NCBI RefSeq assembly: GCF_900129615.1 | Contig: NZ_FQWI01000001.1 | Span: 558,001 to 622,000, forward strand | From: Pectobacterium carotovorum | GTDB lineage: Bacteria; Pseudomonadota; Gammaproteobacteria; Enterobacterales; Enterobacteriaceae | Length of the DNA stretch: 64,000 nt | Reading direction: 5' to 3' | Part shown: positions 1 through 7,232 of the stretch, piece by piece | Numbering within the stretch: the stretch's first letter is position 1 | Layout of the letters: the number at the start of each line of letters is the position of its first letter | Notes under the pieces: model-generated | Databases searched by the model: none | What the model saw: only the letters and a program-made list of their open reading frames with translations | What the model was told of the DNA's origin: nothing | Position numbers and translations under genes: made by a program

Positions 1-325
1 AACGGTGCTCCAGTGCCAGCCTGTCGAGAAACAGCGCGGGGTTATCCGCCCGAATTTTCGCCGTAACCTCATTGTCCGCAATATTTCCCAGCACCAAATC
101 CACACCGTGGCTGTTGGCAAAATCCGTCAAAATTGCAGATAGCGGCGTTTGCTCGGCAGAATAGGCATACGCGCCCTTATTCCAGTCGGGTGGCATGGCG
201 GCGTGCGCCAGCGAAATCATCCCGTTCACCGGGATAATCCCCATCAGCACTACCGCCCAGCAAAACCAGCGATAGACCGCCAGCAACGTGCTATACGATC
301 GATGACGTATCAATCCCTTACGCAT
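1..325 (-). CDS. hrcC: HrcC, type III secretion outer-membrane secretin (N-terminal fragment)
   Basis: Only the first 108 codons are in the window; the gene runs off the left edge. HrcC forms the outer-membrane secretin ring through which the Hrp pilus passes. The fragment starts MRKGLIRHRS, has a long hydrophobic signal segment ending near SLAHA (about residues 20-42), then a stretch (AYSAEQTPLSAILTDFA) typical of the N0 domain of T3SS secretins. Its ATG overlaps the end of hrpG by 8 nt, so the two are translationally coupled. The gene order hrpF-hrpG-hrcC matches the Erwinia/Pectobacterium hrpC operon, in which hrpT and hrpV follow (outside the window). The identification rests on this order plus the N-terminal domain. 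Confidence 0.93.
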   Translation of the reverse strand, partial: MRKGLIRHRSYSTLLAVYRWFCWAVVLMGIIPVNGMISLAHAAMPPDWNKGAYAYSAEQTPLSAILTDFANSHGVDLVLGNIADNEVTAKIRADNPALFLDRLALEHR

Positions 326-752
326 GTCGTTCTCCTTGCAAAAAAGCCAGCGTGTTCAGATTCAGTGGCGCGGAAACGGGCGTTTTCGCACGCGGCGTAA
401 GCAGGCTCAGCCAGACGTCCCGTTGGTTAAGTAAGGTTTCCAGGCTGCGGCACAGTTGCATAACATCATCGGCATCGGGCCGCATCCAGAGCCAGAGTTG
501 CTCATCCTGCGGTGAAAGCGACAGTATGGCGGTGTCATCCTGAAACTGGGCGTGGGCGGCATCGGCTAGCTGTAATGCGCGCGCCAGCATCGGTTCATCT
601 GGCAACGCGCGCAGCGGAATGGCCGCGCTGCACGCTACACCCAACGACTGCCGCACAAGTGCCACCGCGCCGCCGTCAATGTCCAACTGTAACATCGGCG
701 TCCCGCCGTTTAGCCAACGCTCCAGCATCGCGGCCAACTCAGTTGAAGTCAT
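318..752 (-). CDS. hrpG: HrpG, type III secretion chaperone-like/regulatory protein
   Basis: A 144-aa acidic protein with no signal peptide, in the position of hrpG between hrpF and hrcC. The sequence (MTSTELAAML start, alternating hydrophobic and acidic stretches, QLWLWMRPDADDV) fits the small T3SS chaperone fold family. In related Hrp1 systems HrpG acts in the cytoplasm as a chaperone-like partner of other small Hrp proteins, including HrpV, and so influences HrpS-dependent expression. That role is family knowledge and not visible here. It overlaps hrpF by 14 nt and hrcC by 8 nt, consistent with a single transcript from the hrp box at 1064-1091. Confidence 0.9.
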   Translation of the reverse strand: MTSTELAAMLERWLNGGTPMLQLDIDGGAVALVRQSLGVACSAAIPLRALPDEPMLARALQLADAAHAQFQDDTAILSLSPQDEQLWLWMRPDADDVMQLCRSLETLLNQRDVWLSLLTPRAKTPVSAPLNLNTLAFLQGERHA

Positions 753-963
753 TGATGATGGCCTTTGCCAAGCCGTGTTTCACGCTCAACAGTTGCCCGA
801 CCGCCCAGCTGGCGTTGGAATAATCCATGCTAGCTTCAAAAAAGGCATAACTGTCTGCCTGACTGGCTCCGCCTTCGGCAACATTCAACGCAATATCATC
901 CAGCTGTTGCTGCGAATCGACCAGGTGCGCGTCAAGGCGACGCTGAATGGGGTTAAGGGACAT
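739..963 (-). CDS. hrpF: HrpF, small type III secretion protein
   Basis: A 74-aa protein (MSLNPIQRRL start) rich in Gln, Ala and Ser and mostly amphipathic helix. It is the first gene of the hrpF-hrpG-hrcC transcription unit. The minus strand reads GAGGAGAGCGTGCTATG, giving a good ribosome-binding site. A conserved hrp box lies about 100 nt upstream (1064-1091), so HrpL should start transcription here independently of hrpA. HrpF is required for Hrp secretion in relatives and is thought to work with HrpG as a small export/chaperone factor. The exact function cannot be read from the sequence. Confidence 0.9.
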   Translation of the reverse strand: MSLNPIQRRLDAHLVDSQQQLDDIALNVAEGGASQADSYAFFEASMDYSNASWAVGQLLSVKHGLAKAIINDFN

Positions 964-1063
964 AGCACGCTCTCCTCATAGGGTAATTTCCTCACAACAC
1001 GGTTTGGGTCGTTGACCTGACGTTTTGGCCGTTACCTAAACGTTCTCGTCATTGACTCAATAG

Positions 1064-1091
1064 TGAGTGGTTAACCCCGGCGTGCAGTTCC
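1064..1091 (-). promoter_or_regulatory. hrp box upstream of hrpF (HrpL promoter)
   Basis: On the minus strand: GGAACT, a 15-nt spacer, then CCACTCA. This matches the HrpL consensus GGAACC-N15/16-CCACNNA with one change. The -35 half and spacer length are the same as in the hrpA box (3869-3896). It sits 18 nt beyond the hrpE stop and about 100 nt before hrpF. Erwinia amylovora likewise divides this region into hrpA and hrpC operons. Confidence 0.88.
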
Positions 1092-1109
1092 CATTAGCAG
1101 GCAGTGATT

Positions 1110-1709
1110 TCACATCGCGGCGGGATATTCAGGAGGAATGAGCTGCGCCGTCGCCTGCCGCCAGCTCAGCGACATCACGCCATGCGCCGTAATCAGCTTC
1201 ATGGCATCGCTATCCAGCGCCTCATCGCTGGCGAGACGCCACTCCAGATGCGCATGGGCATCCAGCCAGTGCTGCACGTCGGCAAGCTGGGCGGGATGGC
1301 AGTACAGCGTTCCCCGGCTTTCTCCCTGCTGTTGCTTCAGCAGTTGCCGCAATAAAGCGTGATGACGCGACGGCGCAGGCGTTTTATCCAGCAACTGCGC
1401 CAACGCATCGCGCAGCAGCTGTCCGGCTTGCGTAATCATGATCTTTTCCAGATCCATCCGCTCTTGCTGAACACCCTGTAATAGCGCATTCGCCTGCTGC
1501 CAGAATTCTGCTTCTGCGTGTTCTACCGCCTGCTCACAGAGCGTTCGGGCACGGTCGTGCGCCTGTGCCACAATCGTCTCGGCCTGCGCATTGGCTTCTT
1601 CCCAGAGTGTCCGACTGCGCCGATGCGCCGCGACGCGCTCCGCCGGAATAATCACCGTTTCATCCCGACTCGCGCCGGGTAATGTCGCAAACGTCTTCGT
1701 TGTCAGCAT
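1110..1709 (-). CDS. hrpE: HrpE, type III secretion ATPase stator (HrpE/YscL/FliH family)
   Basis: A 199-aa cytoplasmic protein. The first third contains a helical, Ala/Glu/Gln-rich stretch (about residues 35-90, including ANAQAETIVAQAHDRA) with the heptad-like pattern of FliH/YscL stators. The C-terminal half is globular. Members of this family bind the N-terminus of the HrcN ATPase and tether it to the sorting platform. AAGGACGAAGC before the ATG is a good ribosome-binding site. It is the last gene of the hrpA operon; 33 nt separate it from hrpD. Confidence 0.92.
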   Translation of the reverse strand: MLTTKTFATLPGASRDETVIIPAERVAAHRRSRTLWEEANAQAETIVAQAHDRARTLCEQAVEHAEAEFWQQANALLQGVQQERMDLEKIMITQAGQLLRDALAQLLDKTPAPSRHHALLRQLLKQQQGESRGTLYCHPAQLADVQHWLDAHAHLEWRLASDEALDSDAMKLITAHGVMSLSWRQATAQLIPPEYPAAM

Positions 1710-1742
1710 GCTTCGTCCTTACTGTGCAAGATGAAATCGATT

Positions 1743-2375
1743 CTAAGTGGGTGTCGATGCCTTCCAAATCAGGGCATCGCACAGCGCATTCAGCCGGGCG
1801 GCGGGCAATAACATCGTCGGGGCATGGCAAGGGTTATCCCCGTCACAGGACCAATCGCGAGGAAAAAGCAGTCGCAGACGCGGCCAGCACGTTTCACCAT
1901 AGCGAATGCGCAGCAGCGTCAGCGCATCCTGATAGCCCACAGCCGAGGACGCCAACGATGATGAAACAGAAAAGGTGACCGCTGACGGTAGCCATAAGCC
2001 CGGCCGCAGCGCCTTTGCCAGCCGTTCGCACCATATGCCCTCCGCGTCCGAGCGATCTGGATTACGCACGGGCTGACACACCCGTGCCATCAGGCGCAGT
2101 ACCGTTTCCCGCTGCGCCGTATCCAGCGCCCCCATTTGCATCAATGAGGCAAGCGGATCCGGCATCAGCACTGGCGGCAGAGAAAAGTAGCGATGAAGCT
2201 GCACGGCGTTCACATGCAGCCAATCGCGACGCTGCGACGAATCAGGCAACCTCACCTTCCCGTTCCACCAACTGGGATCGGCTTGTAACAGGCAGCCCTC
2301 TGCCCACCAGACCAGCCAGGCAAGCGGTGTGATGTCACCCAATTCACGCCCCTGTTTTTGCGCTTGTGTGGTCAT
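1743..2375 (-). CDS. hrpD: HrpD, type III secretion accessory protein
   Basis: Start set at the ATG encoding MTTQAQKQGR because it overlaps the hrcJ stop as ATGA; the open frame continues further upstream but inside hrcJ. The product is 210 aa, with Trp-rich N-terminal sequence (PLAWLVWWAEG, DPSWWNGKV) and no signal peptide. It matches HrpD of Erwinia-type Hrp systems by position between hrcJ and hrpE. The YscK-like accessory proteins of the sorting platform occupy the equivalent position in other systems, but its detailed role is not evident from sequence. Confidence 0.9.
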   Translation of the reverse strand: MTTQAQKQGRELGDITPLAWLVWWAEGCLLQADPSWWNGKVRLPDSSQRRDWLHVNAVQLHRYFSLPPVLMPDPLASLMQMGALDTAQRETVLRLMARVCQPVRNPDRSDAEGIWCERLAKALRPGLWLPSAVTFSVSSSLASSAVGYQDALTLLRIRYGETCWPRLRLLFPRDWSCDGDNPCHAPTMLLPAARLNALCDALIWKASTPT

Positions 2376-3139
2376 GGTGACGATGCTTCCCCCGCTTTTT
2401 TCTGCTGCCACTGCCGCAGGTAAGGCATGCCAACGCGCCAGCCTAATAGCCCGGCCAATAGCAGACCGAACAGCCCCGCGCTCCACTGCCAGCGCCGCAT
2501 CTCATCCGGCGTGAGCGTAAACGGCCCCAGCGTGACCACGGGGATCGTGTCCTGATACGGTTCCGCCGGAACAAAGACGATCGCCAGTTCTTTATCATCC
2601 TTGCCAGACAGGCCGGGGATGCTGCTGGCGACCATACGACGGATACGTTGCTCCATCCCATCAGGCTCCAGTTCGGCACGGTATTTGATAAACACCGCTG
2701 CCGAGGCTGGCTGAACGGGCTCGCCGGGGGCGATACGTTCGGGCAGTACCACATGCACCCGCGCCACCAGCACGCCGTCGATCTGCGCCAGCGTCGCTTC
2801 AACTTCCTGCGACAGCGCGTAGATATAGCGGGCTCGCTCTTCCAGCGGCGTCGAGATCACGCCGCTTTTCTGAAAGACTTCACCCAGATTGGTACGCGAT
2901 TGCTTCGGTAAACCCGCCGCATTCAGAATATTGACGGCACGTTCCATGTTTTTTGCATCGATCACCAGCGTGACGCCGGTTTTGTCCACCCGTTTCTCCG
3001 CGCCGATCTGATAGCGGCCAAGCATCGAAATCGCTTCGTTGGCATCGTTCTCCGACAGCCCGCGATTCAGCTCAATCGGCTCGCCGCAGCCAGTCACTAG
3101 CCCGATCAGCAGAAGAAACACTCGCTTATCGATTTTCAT
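2372..3139 (-). CDS. hrcJ: HrcJ, inner MS-ring lipoprotein of the type III secretion basal body
   Basis: 255 aa. It starts with a lipoprotein signal (MKIDKRVFLLLIGLVTGCGE) whose lipobox is LVTGC, followed by the YscJ/FliF ring-building domain (ELNRGLSENDANEAISMLGR; later VARVHVVLP). A C-terminal membrane helix (about residues 216-236, SAGLFGLLLAGLLGWRVGM) precedes a basic cytoplasmic tail. HrcJ forms the outer inner-membrane ring of the injectisome. It lies 6 nt after hrpB, and its TGA overlaps the hrpD ATG. Confidence 0.96.
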   Translation of the reverse strand: MKIDKRVFLLLIGLVTGCGEPIELNRGLSENDANEAISMLGRYQIGAEKRVDKTGVTLVIDAKNMERAVNILNAAGLPKQSRTNLGEVFQKSGVISTPLEERARYIYALSQEVEATLAQIDGVLVARVHVVLPERIAPGEPVQPASAAVFIKYRAELEPDGMEQRIRRMVASSIPGLSGKDDKELAIVFVPAEPYQDTIPVVTLGPFTLTPDEMRRWQWSAGLFGLLLAGLLGWRVGMPYLRQWQQKKAGEASSP

Positions 3140-3145
3140 AGGCCG

Positions 3146-3517
3146 CTACTGTAAGTTGGTGAGTTTTTCCAGACTTTGCACACTTTTCGCCACCAGTTTG
3201 GCGCTCAGCAGACTTTCCAAATAGAACGAGGACAGCGTTCGAGTCGCATCCAGCACATCTTTGGGATTATTGGAGCGCATCGACTGGCTCACATCGCGTT
3301 CAGCGGATTTAAAAACGCCGTTCAGTCCCTGAGATTTTTCCGCCAGCGCACCCAGCCACTGGCTGTTGCCGCTTTCTGCCGTCATCGGTGTCGACGACAG
3401 CGCCGCGCTAAACCAGGACACATCCTGATTGGTGGCGGAAGAGGAAAAAGACGTGCCGTTGTCCGCCAGCGGAGCATCCCCCGGCTGGGGCAGCGTAGTA
3501 GCGTGGTTGATTTTCAT
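3146..3517 (-). CDS. hrpB: HrpB, type III secretion inner-rod protein (YscI/HrpB family)
   Basis: Start chosen at MKINHATTLP (123 aa). The open frame extends 15 codons upstream but would run into the hairpin that follows hrpA. The N-terminal half is disordered and Ser/Thr/Asn-rich. The C-terminal half (about residues 65-123, with SMRSNNPKDVLDATRTLS and LLSAKLVAKSVQSLEKLT) is the helical domain characteristic of YscI/HrpB inner-rod proteins. The gene lies 6 nt before hrcJ and about 70 nt after hrpA, behind a terminator-like hairpin (3541-3572), so it is probably expressed less than hrpA. Confidence 0.93.
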   Translation of the reverse strand: MKINHATTLPQPGDAPLADNGTSFSSSATNQDVSWFSAALSSTPMTAESGNSQWLGALAEKSQGLNGVFKSAERDVSQSMRSNNPKDVLDATRTLSSFYLESLLSAKLVAKSVQSLEKLTNLQ

Positions 3518-3540
3518 GGTGTGAATTCCATCGCGGACGG

Positions 3541-3572
3541 GATAAAAATAAAGCCGGAGCAAGGCTCCGGCT
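3541..3572 (-). terminator. Attenuating terminator between hrpA and hrpB
   Basis: Perfect 9-bp inverted repeat AGCCGGAGC/GCTCCGGCT with a 3-nt loop (3552-3572). On the minus strand it is followed directly by TTATTTTTATC. This is a textbook intrinsic terminator placed 14 nt after the hrpA stop and 24 nt before hrpB. It should stop part of the transcription, so pilin mRNA would exceed the downstream genes. Confidence 0.85.
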
Positions 3573-3585
3573 CGTTACATCACGA

Positions 3586-3792
3586 TCAGAACTGGATGGC
3601 TTTCGCCGCTTTCTGCCCGGAGTTCAGTGATTTGGACGCAGAATCCATCTGACCATCCAGAATGGAGTTTTCCGTATCCAGCGCAATTTTCTGTGCCTGA
3701 GCGCCAGCCGCACGCGTCAGAGAACCGGCCATCGCGGTATCCAGAGTCTGAGAAGCCGCCTGAGATGCAACCTGAGAAAGTCCTAAAGCCAT
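3586..3792 (-). CDS. hrpA: HrpA, Hrp pilus major subunit
   Basis: A 68-aa Ala/Ser/Gln-rich protein (MALGLSQVASQAASQTL start) with the predicted long helix of Hrp pilins and no signal peptide, since it is exported by the T3SS itself. There are no Cys or Trp residues. GGAGATATATCATG gives a strong ribosome-binding site. It is the first gene after the hrp box at 3869-3896, with a leader of roughly 70 nt, and a strong hairpin follows the stop. Both features suit high expression of a pilin. Sequence conservation among Hrp pilins is low, so the name rests on position, size and composition. Confidence 0.93.
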   Translation of the reverse strand: MALGLSQVASQAASQTLDTAMAGSLTRAAGAQAQKIALDTENSILDGQMDSASKSLNSGQKAAKAIQF

Positions 3793-4126
3793 GATATATC
3801 TCCAAATATGATGAATGTTTACGGTAGTGAACTGTCATGCTGTACATACAGTCATCTTGTTCATTCATTAAGTGGGAGAGCGGGTCAGTGAGTTCCAACG
3901 GAAAGGAAATTCTTTCTGTAATGCCATTCGAGAGGAAGAACTAGCCTAGTTTTATCTGTGTTTCCGGCCGTTAGTTATCATAGATTTCTTTTAAAATAAT
4001 AAAAAACGTTATTACCTACCAAAAGTCCGTACGTTGTTTCTGATTTGCAGGAACGTTTTTATGCTGTGCAACTGGCAAGGATGCGATATTTGAACCCATG
4101 CCGTACTATTCTCGTCACGCTGCCAA
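3793..4126. other. Divergent intergenic region hrpA / EAL gene
   Basis: It contains the hrpA hrp box (3869-3896) and the hrpA leader. The stretch 3955-4020 is AT-rich and probably holds the promoter of the plus-strand EAL gene. I found no hrp box facing that gene and no small gene. Confidence 0.6.
3869..3896 (-). promoter_or_regulatory. hrpA: hrp box upstream of hrpA (HrpL promoter)
   Basis: Minus strand: GGAACT, 15-nt spacer, CCACTTA, 77 nt before the hrpA ATG. This matches the HrpL consensus with C-to-T as the sixth base of the -35 half, the same variant as at 1064-1091. Confidence 0.9.
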
Positions 4127-5716
4127 ATGGTCGCTATGCTCACCTTAACTACCAACACCGGATTGTGGTTCAGACTTGTTTTGATTTCGTTTGCCAGTGC
4201 ATTGCTGGCTCTATTTATTGGCCAGGGAATTTTAGCCAGGCTGGAACAAACACAGCTGCAACACTATAGTCAGGAAGTGCTCAATCAGGGAATCGCTGTC
4301 GCGAATGAAGGTCGGGAAACCATCGATCGAGTGCTGATGCTGAATAACGCCCCTTGCTCCAGCGCGGACCTGAAAGAATTACGCCTGATCTCCTTTTACT
4401 CCGTTTATCTACGCGATATCGGGCGTATTAAGGACAACTACCTCATCTGTTCCGCAGGCTGGGGCATTCTCAACCCACCGATTTATCTGCTGCCGCCGAA
4501 CCTAACGACGCCCGAGGGCGTACAGCTGTGGACTGCAATGAAAGATGTGGTTGATCCACGCATTACCGCAGATATCGCGAGCCTCAACGGTGTGGTCACC
4601 ATCACCGCCGCCGCCGCATTTCGCCGTTTCGTTCAGCCGCCAGCCGAACATAGTGCGATGCTGCTCACGCGTAATCTGGATCATGTCTATCAGACCTTTG
4701 GTAACATCGATCTCCCGGCATTCAAACAGACACAGCAACAGCATAACGCGTGGCTAAGCATGGGAAAACGTCAGACGTTTTTCTGCGCGCCAAACCGGAA
4801 TATCTGCGTGCTGGCGCAGTTGGATTCCGCCGGAGTTTTATACCAGCCGTGGTATGTCATTGCCTCCCTGTTCTTTGTCGGTGCGCTCATCGGTGTCAGT
4901 TTTACCCTGTCCTACCAGCTCTATGACGATCGACACCATGCTTTGCCATCACAGCTAAAACGCGCAATCAAACATCAGCAATTTCAGGTACATTATCAGC
5001 CGCTAATCAGCCTGCCAAAGCGTGCCATCATTGGCGTAGAGGCGTTGGCGCGTTGGAAAAACGAGCGTGGCGACAACGTTTCGCCAGAGTTTTTTATCAG
5101 TGCTGCTGAAAAAATGGGCTACTCAGATAAACTAACCCGCATCATTACGCGTCAGGCGCTGCGTGACATGCAGCCGTACCTCACGCAGGACACGCCGTTT
5201 CTTCTCAGCATTAACCTGTCCGTCTCCGACATTGTTTCGCCCGATTATCATCGCTTCCTACAGCAAATGTGTGACGAACTGGGGATAGACAGAACACGTA
5301 TTATGTTGGAACTCACCGAGCGGTCGAGTACATCCCATAAGACGCTGGCAGACGGCCTTGAGGCCTTACGACATTCGGGCTATAAGGTCGCGCTTGATGA
5401 TTTTGGCACGGGCTATTCCAACCTCGATTATCTGAGCCATTTACCGTTCGATATGATCAAGATCGACAAGATTTTTGTCGACGCCATCGGCACAGACACG
5501 GTTAATGCCGCCATGGCCGATCTGTTATTTACTCTGATCAAAAAACTCGACGTCCCGGTGATCATCGAAGGGGTGGAAACGCGCGAACAAGCCGCCTACA
5601 TCCTGCAACAGTGCCCGTCGGCGATTATGCAAGGATGGTATTTCAGTAAGGCGGTGGCATTGCACGATTTACCGGACATCCGTCGCTATCAGTGTCCGCC
5701 GATAGAAGCGGTGTAG
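4127..5716 (+). CDS. Membrane c-di-GMP phosphodiesterase with CSS-motif sensor and EAL domain
   Basis: 529 aa. A first membrane helix (about residues 10-32) is followed by a roughly 200-residue periplasmic domain containing the CSS motif (NNAPCSSADLKELR) and a second Cys (NYLICSAGWG). A second helix (about 242-262) leads to a full cytoplasmic EAL domain. Catalytic signatures are all present: EALARW, SINLS, ELTER, DDFGTGYSN, IKIDK, EGVET, QGWYFS. No GGDEF domain is present. CSS-EAL enzymes hydrolyse c-di-GMP and are tuned by periplasmic thiol redox state. An EAL gene inside the T3SS cluster is known from Dickeya (ecpC) and affects hrp expression there; equivalence here is inference. The start has a weak ribosome-binding site, and MLTLTTNTGL three codons in is an alternative. 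Confidence 0.92.
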   Translation: MVAMLTLTTNTGLWFRLVLISFASALLALFIGQGILARLEQTQLQHYSQEVLNQGIAVANEGRETIDRVLMLNNAPCSSADLKELRLISFYSVYLRDIGRIKDNYLICSAGWGILNPPIYLLPPNLTTPEGVQLWTAMKDVVDPRITADIASLNGVVTITAAAAFRRFVQPPAEHSAMLLTRNLDHVYQTFGNIDLPAFKQTQQQHNAWLSMGKRQTFFCAPNRNICVLAQLDSAGVLYQPWYVIASLFFVGALIGVSFTLSYQLYDDRHHALPSQLKRAIKHQQFQVHYQPLISLPKRAIIGVEALARWKNERGDNVSPEFFISAAEKMGYSDKLTRIITRQALRDMQPYLTQDTPFLLSINLSVSDIVSPDYHRFLQQMCDELGIDRTRIMLELTERSSTSHKTLADGLEALRHSGYKVALDDFGTGYSNLDYLSHLPFDMIKIDKIFVDAIGTDTVNAAMADLLFTLIKKLDVPVIIEGVETREQAAYILQQCPSAIMQGWYFSKAVALHDLPDIRRYQCPPIEAV

Positions 5717-5777
5717 AGAGAAACGGTGTAACCTGAAGGCAGGCCTCTCCCCAAAACAGGCCTGCCATCTTCGGCCC

Positions 5778-6863
5778 TCATGCCTGACAGGCTTCTCCGC
5801 CCCCTGCACACATTTCCCGCGCCGTCACATTCAGCACTTTCAGGCGGTGATAAAGCGTCCGCTTGGGGATCCCCAGCTCCACAATTACATCGTCAATGCA
5901 GTGGTCGTGGCGGCGCAGCGCATCCTGAATCAGGAACTTTTCAATCCGCTTTAAGCGGTCTTTCAGTTGCAAAGGACGCGGGTGCAGCAGCGGCTGAATT
6001 TCAGCCAAAGGCGACAGCCCCAGCGCCCAGCGATCCGCCGCCGCTTTCAACTCGCGGATATTGCCCGGCCAGCTGTGGGTCAGCAGCTGTTCGTCAATGT
6101 CTGCCGTCATCGGCGGCAGCGTCATTTTCAGGCGTACCGCCGCTTCCTGACTAAAACGCTGAAACAGTGGCAGAATAAGATCGCTGCGGGAACGCAGCGT
6201 CGGCAGTTGAATCTTTACCGTATCCAGACGGAAATAAAGATCGCGGCGAAACAGCCCTTTCTCCACCAGTTGCAGCAGCGGCGTTTGCGTCGCCACAATC
6301 ACGCGCATATCCACGGGCGTGAACTGGGTGCTTCCCAACCGCTTTACGCCACGGCTTTCCAGCACGCGCAGCATCTTGGCTTGCAGCGTCATGGGCATAC
6401 TGTCGATCTCATCCAGAAACAGAATCCCCTTATCTGCACTTTCCAGATAGCCGGCGCGGGAACGGTTTGCGCCGGTATAAGCCCCCGAGACCACGCCAAA
6501 CAGCTCGCTTTCGGCCAGATTTTCCGGCACGGCGGCGCAGTTCACCGCCACCAGCGGACCGCTGCATCGAGAAAGTTGATGAATGCGGTTCGCCAGCGTG
6601 TCTTTGCCCGTACCGGTTTCACCTTCCAGCACGATGTCGACATTGAGAGGCGCAATAACATTGATGATGGGCGAGAGCGATGAATGAATATCATCTGCTG
6701 TGTGTGTGGAATGTCCCGACGATGGCGGGAAATAGTCTACTGATGACGGTGCTTTTTCTAATGAGGGCTTTTCTAATGATGAAGGCGCTAATGGTGAATG
6801 CTCTGATAACGAATGCGCTAATGAAGAAGCGTGCTGTCTGTCCTGACGGTAATAATAACTCAT
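5778..6863 (-). CDS. hrpS: HrpS, sigma-54-dependent enhancer-binding activator
   Basis: 361 aa. After a low-complexity Ser/Leu/Glu N-terminus (about residues 12-45, SLEKPSLEKAPSS) comes the AAA+ sigma-54 activation domain: Walker A GETGTGKD, sigma-54 contact loop GAYTGA (for GAFTGA), Walker B GILFLDEID, and R-finger region FRRDLYFRLDTVKI. A Fis-type helix-turn-helix (about 310-345, DDVIVELGIPKRTLYHRL) ends the protein. There is no receiver domain, as usual for HrpS. AGGAGTAGTTA precedes the ATG. HrpS opens the sigma-54 promoter of hrpL (10212-10227). A short GC hairpin (6877-6890) lies just before the ribosome-binding site. Confidence 0.96.
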   Translation of the reverse strand: MSYYYRQDRQHASSLAHSLSEHSPLAPSSLEKPSLEKAPSSVDYFPPSSGHSTHTADDIHSSLSPIINVIAPLNVDIVLEGETGTGKDTLANRIHQLSRCSGPLVAVNCAAVPENLAESELFGVVSGAYTGANRSRAGYLESADKGILFLDEIDSMPMTLQAKMLRVLESRGVKRLGSTQFTPVDMRVIVATQTPLLQLVEKGLFRRDLYFRLDTVKIQLPTLRSRSDLILPLFQRFSQEAAVRLKMTLPPMTADIDEQLLTHSWPGNIRELKAAADRWALGLSPLAEIQPLLHPRPLQLKDRLKRIEKFLIQDALRRHDHCIDDVIVELGIPKRTLYHRLKVLNVTAREMCAGGGEACQA

Positions 6864-7232
6864 TAACTACTCCTGAAGCCCAGACGGGCTAACTGACTGC
6901 CTTCCATAACGTGGTGCTCCACCGTGCATCCGTGACGTTTCTCCGCATAACGCACACCGATTACATCGCAGATGGAACGATGATAAGCATTACCGCCATT
7001 GAATAATGAAACCATCAGGCATCGCTGAACATCAGGTAGGAATTCCAGAGGAATTTGTAGGGAAATACCTACAAAAAAAGACCAACATAAGCAAAAACAA
7101 TCCGTTACCTTCCTAAACAATTAGCAGGAAAACGAAAGGATTTCGTAAGGAAAGCGTAAGCTTCAGCAAAAGGGATTCACCGACTGTTGAATCCCTTTTA
7201 TCTGTTGTTTTTCGCACAGCGTATTCCCACCG
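6864..7232. other. hrpS upstream region and hrpY 3' end
   Basis: It holds the hrpS leader with a small hairpin (AGCCC/GGGCT, 6877-6890) and the hrpY terminator. An 85-codon open frame on minus (6863-7120) has no ribosome-binding site and no recognisable product, and I do not call it a gene. The A-rich stretch 7060-7120 is the likely hrpS promoter area. It lacks a hrp box, as expected for a gene that acts above HrpL. Confidence 0.5.
7168..7199 (-). terminator. Intrinsic terminator after hrpY
   Basis: Perfect 12-bp inverted repeat AAAAGGGATTCA/TGAATCCCTTTT with an 8-nt loop, 34 nt beyond the hrpY stop. The minus strand ends in a T4 tract. It separates hrpXY from hrpS, so hrpS is transcribed from its own promoter. 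Confidence 0.85.

Noticed and set aside
3575-3898. 107-codon minus open frame overlapping hrpA in another frame
   Set aside because: It lies over hrpA and its hrp box in a different frame; HrpA explains the coding signal.
6863-7120. 85-codon open frame on minus upstream of hrpS
   Set aside because: No ribosome-binding site, no recognisable family, mixed low-quality composition, and it covers the hrpS promoter and leader.
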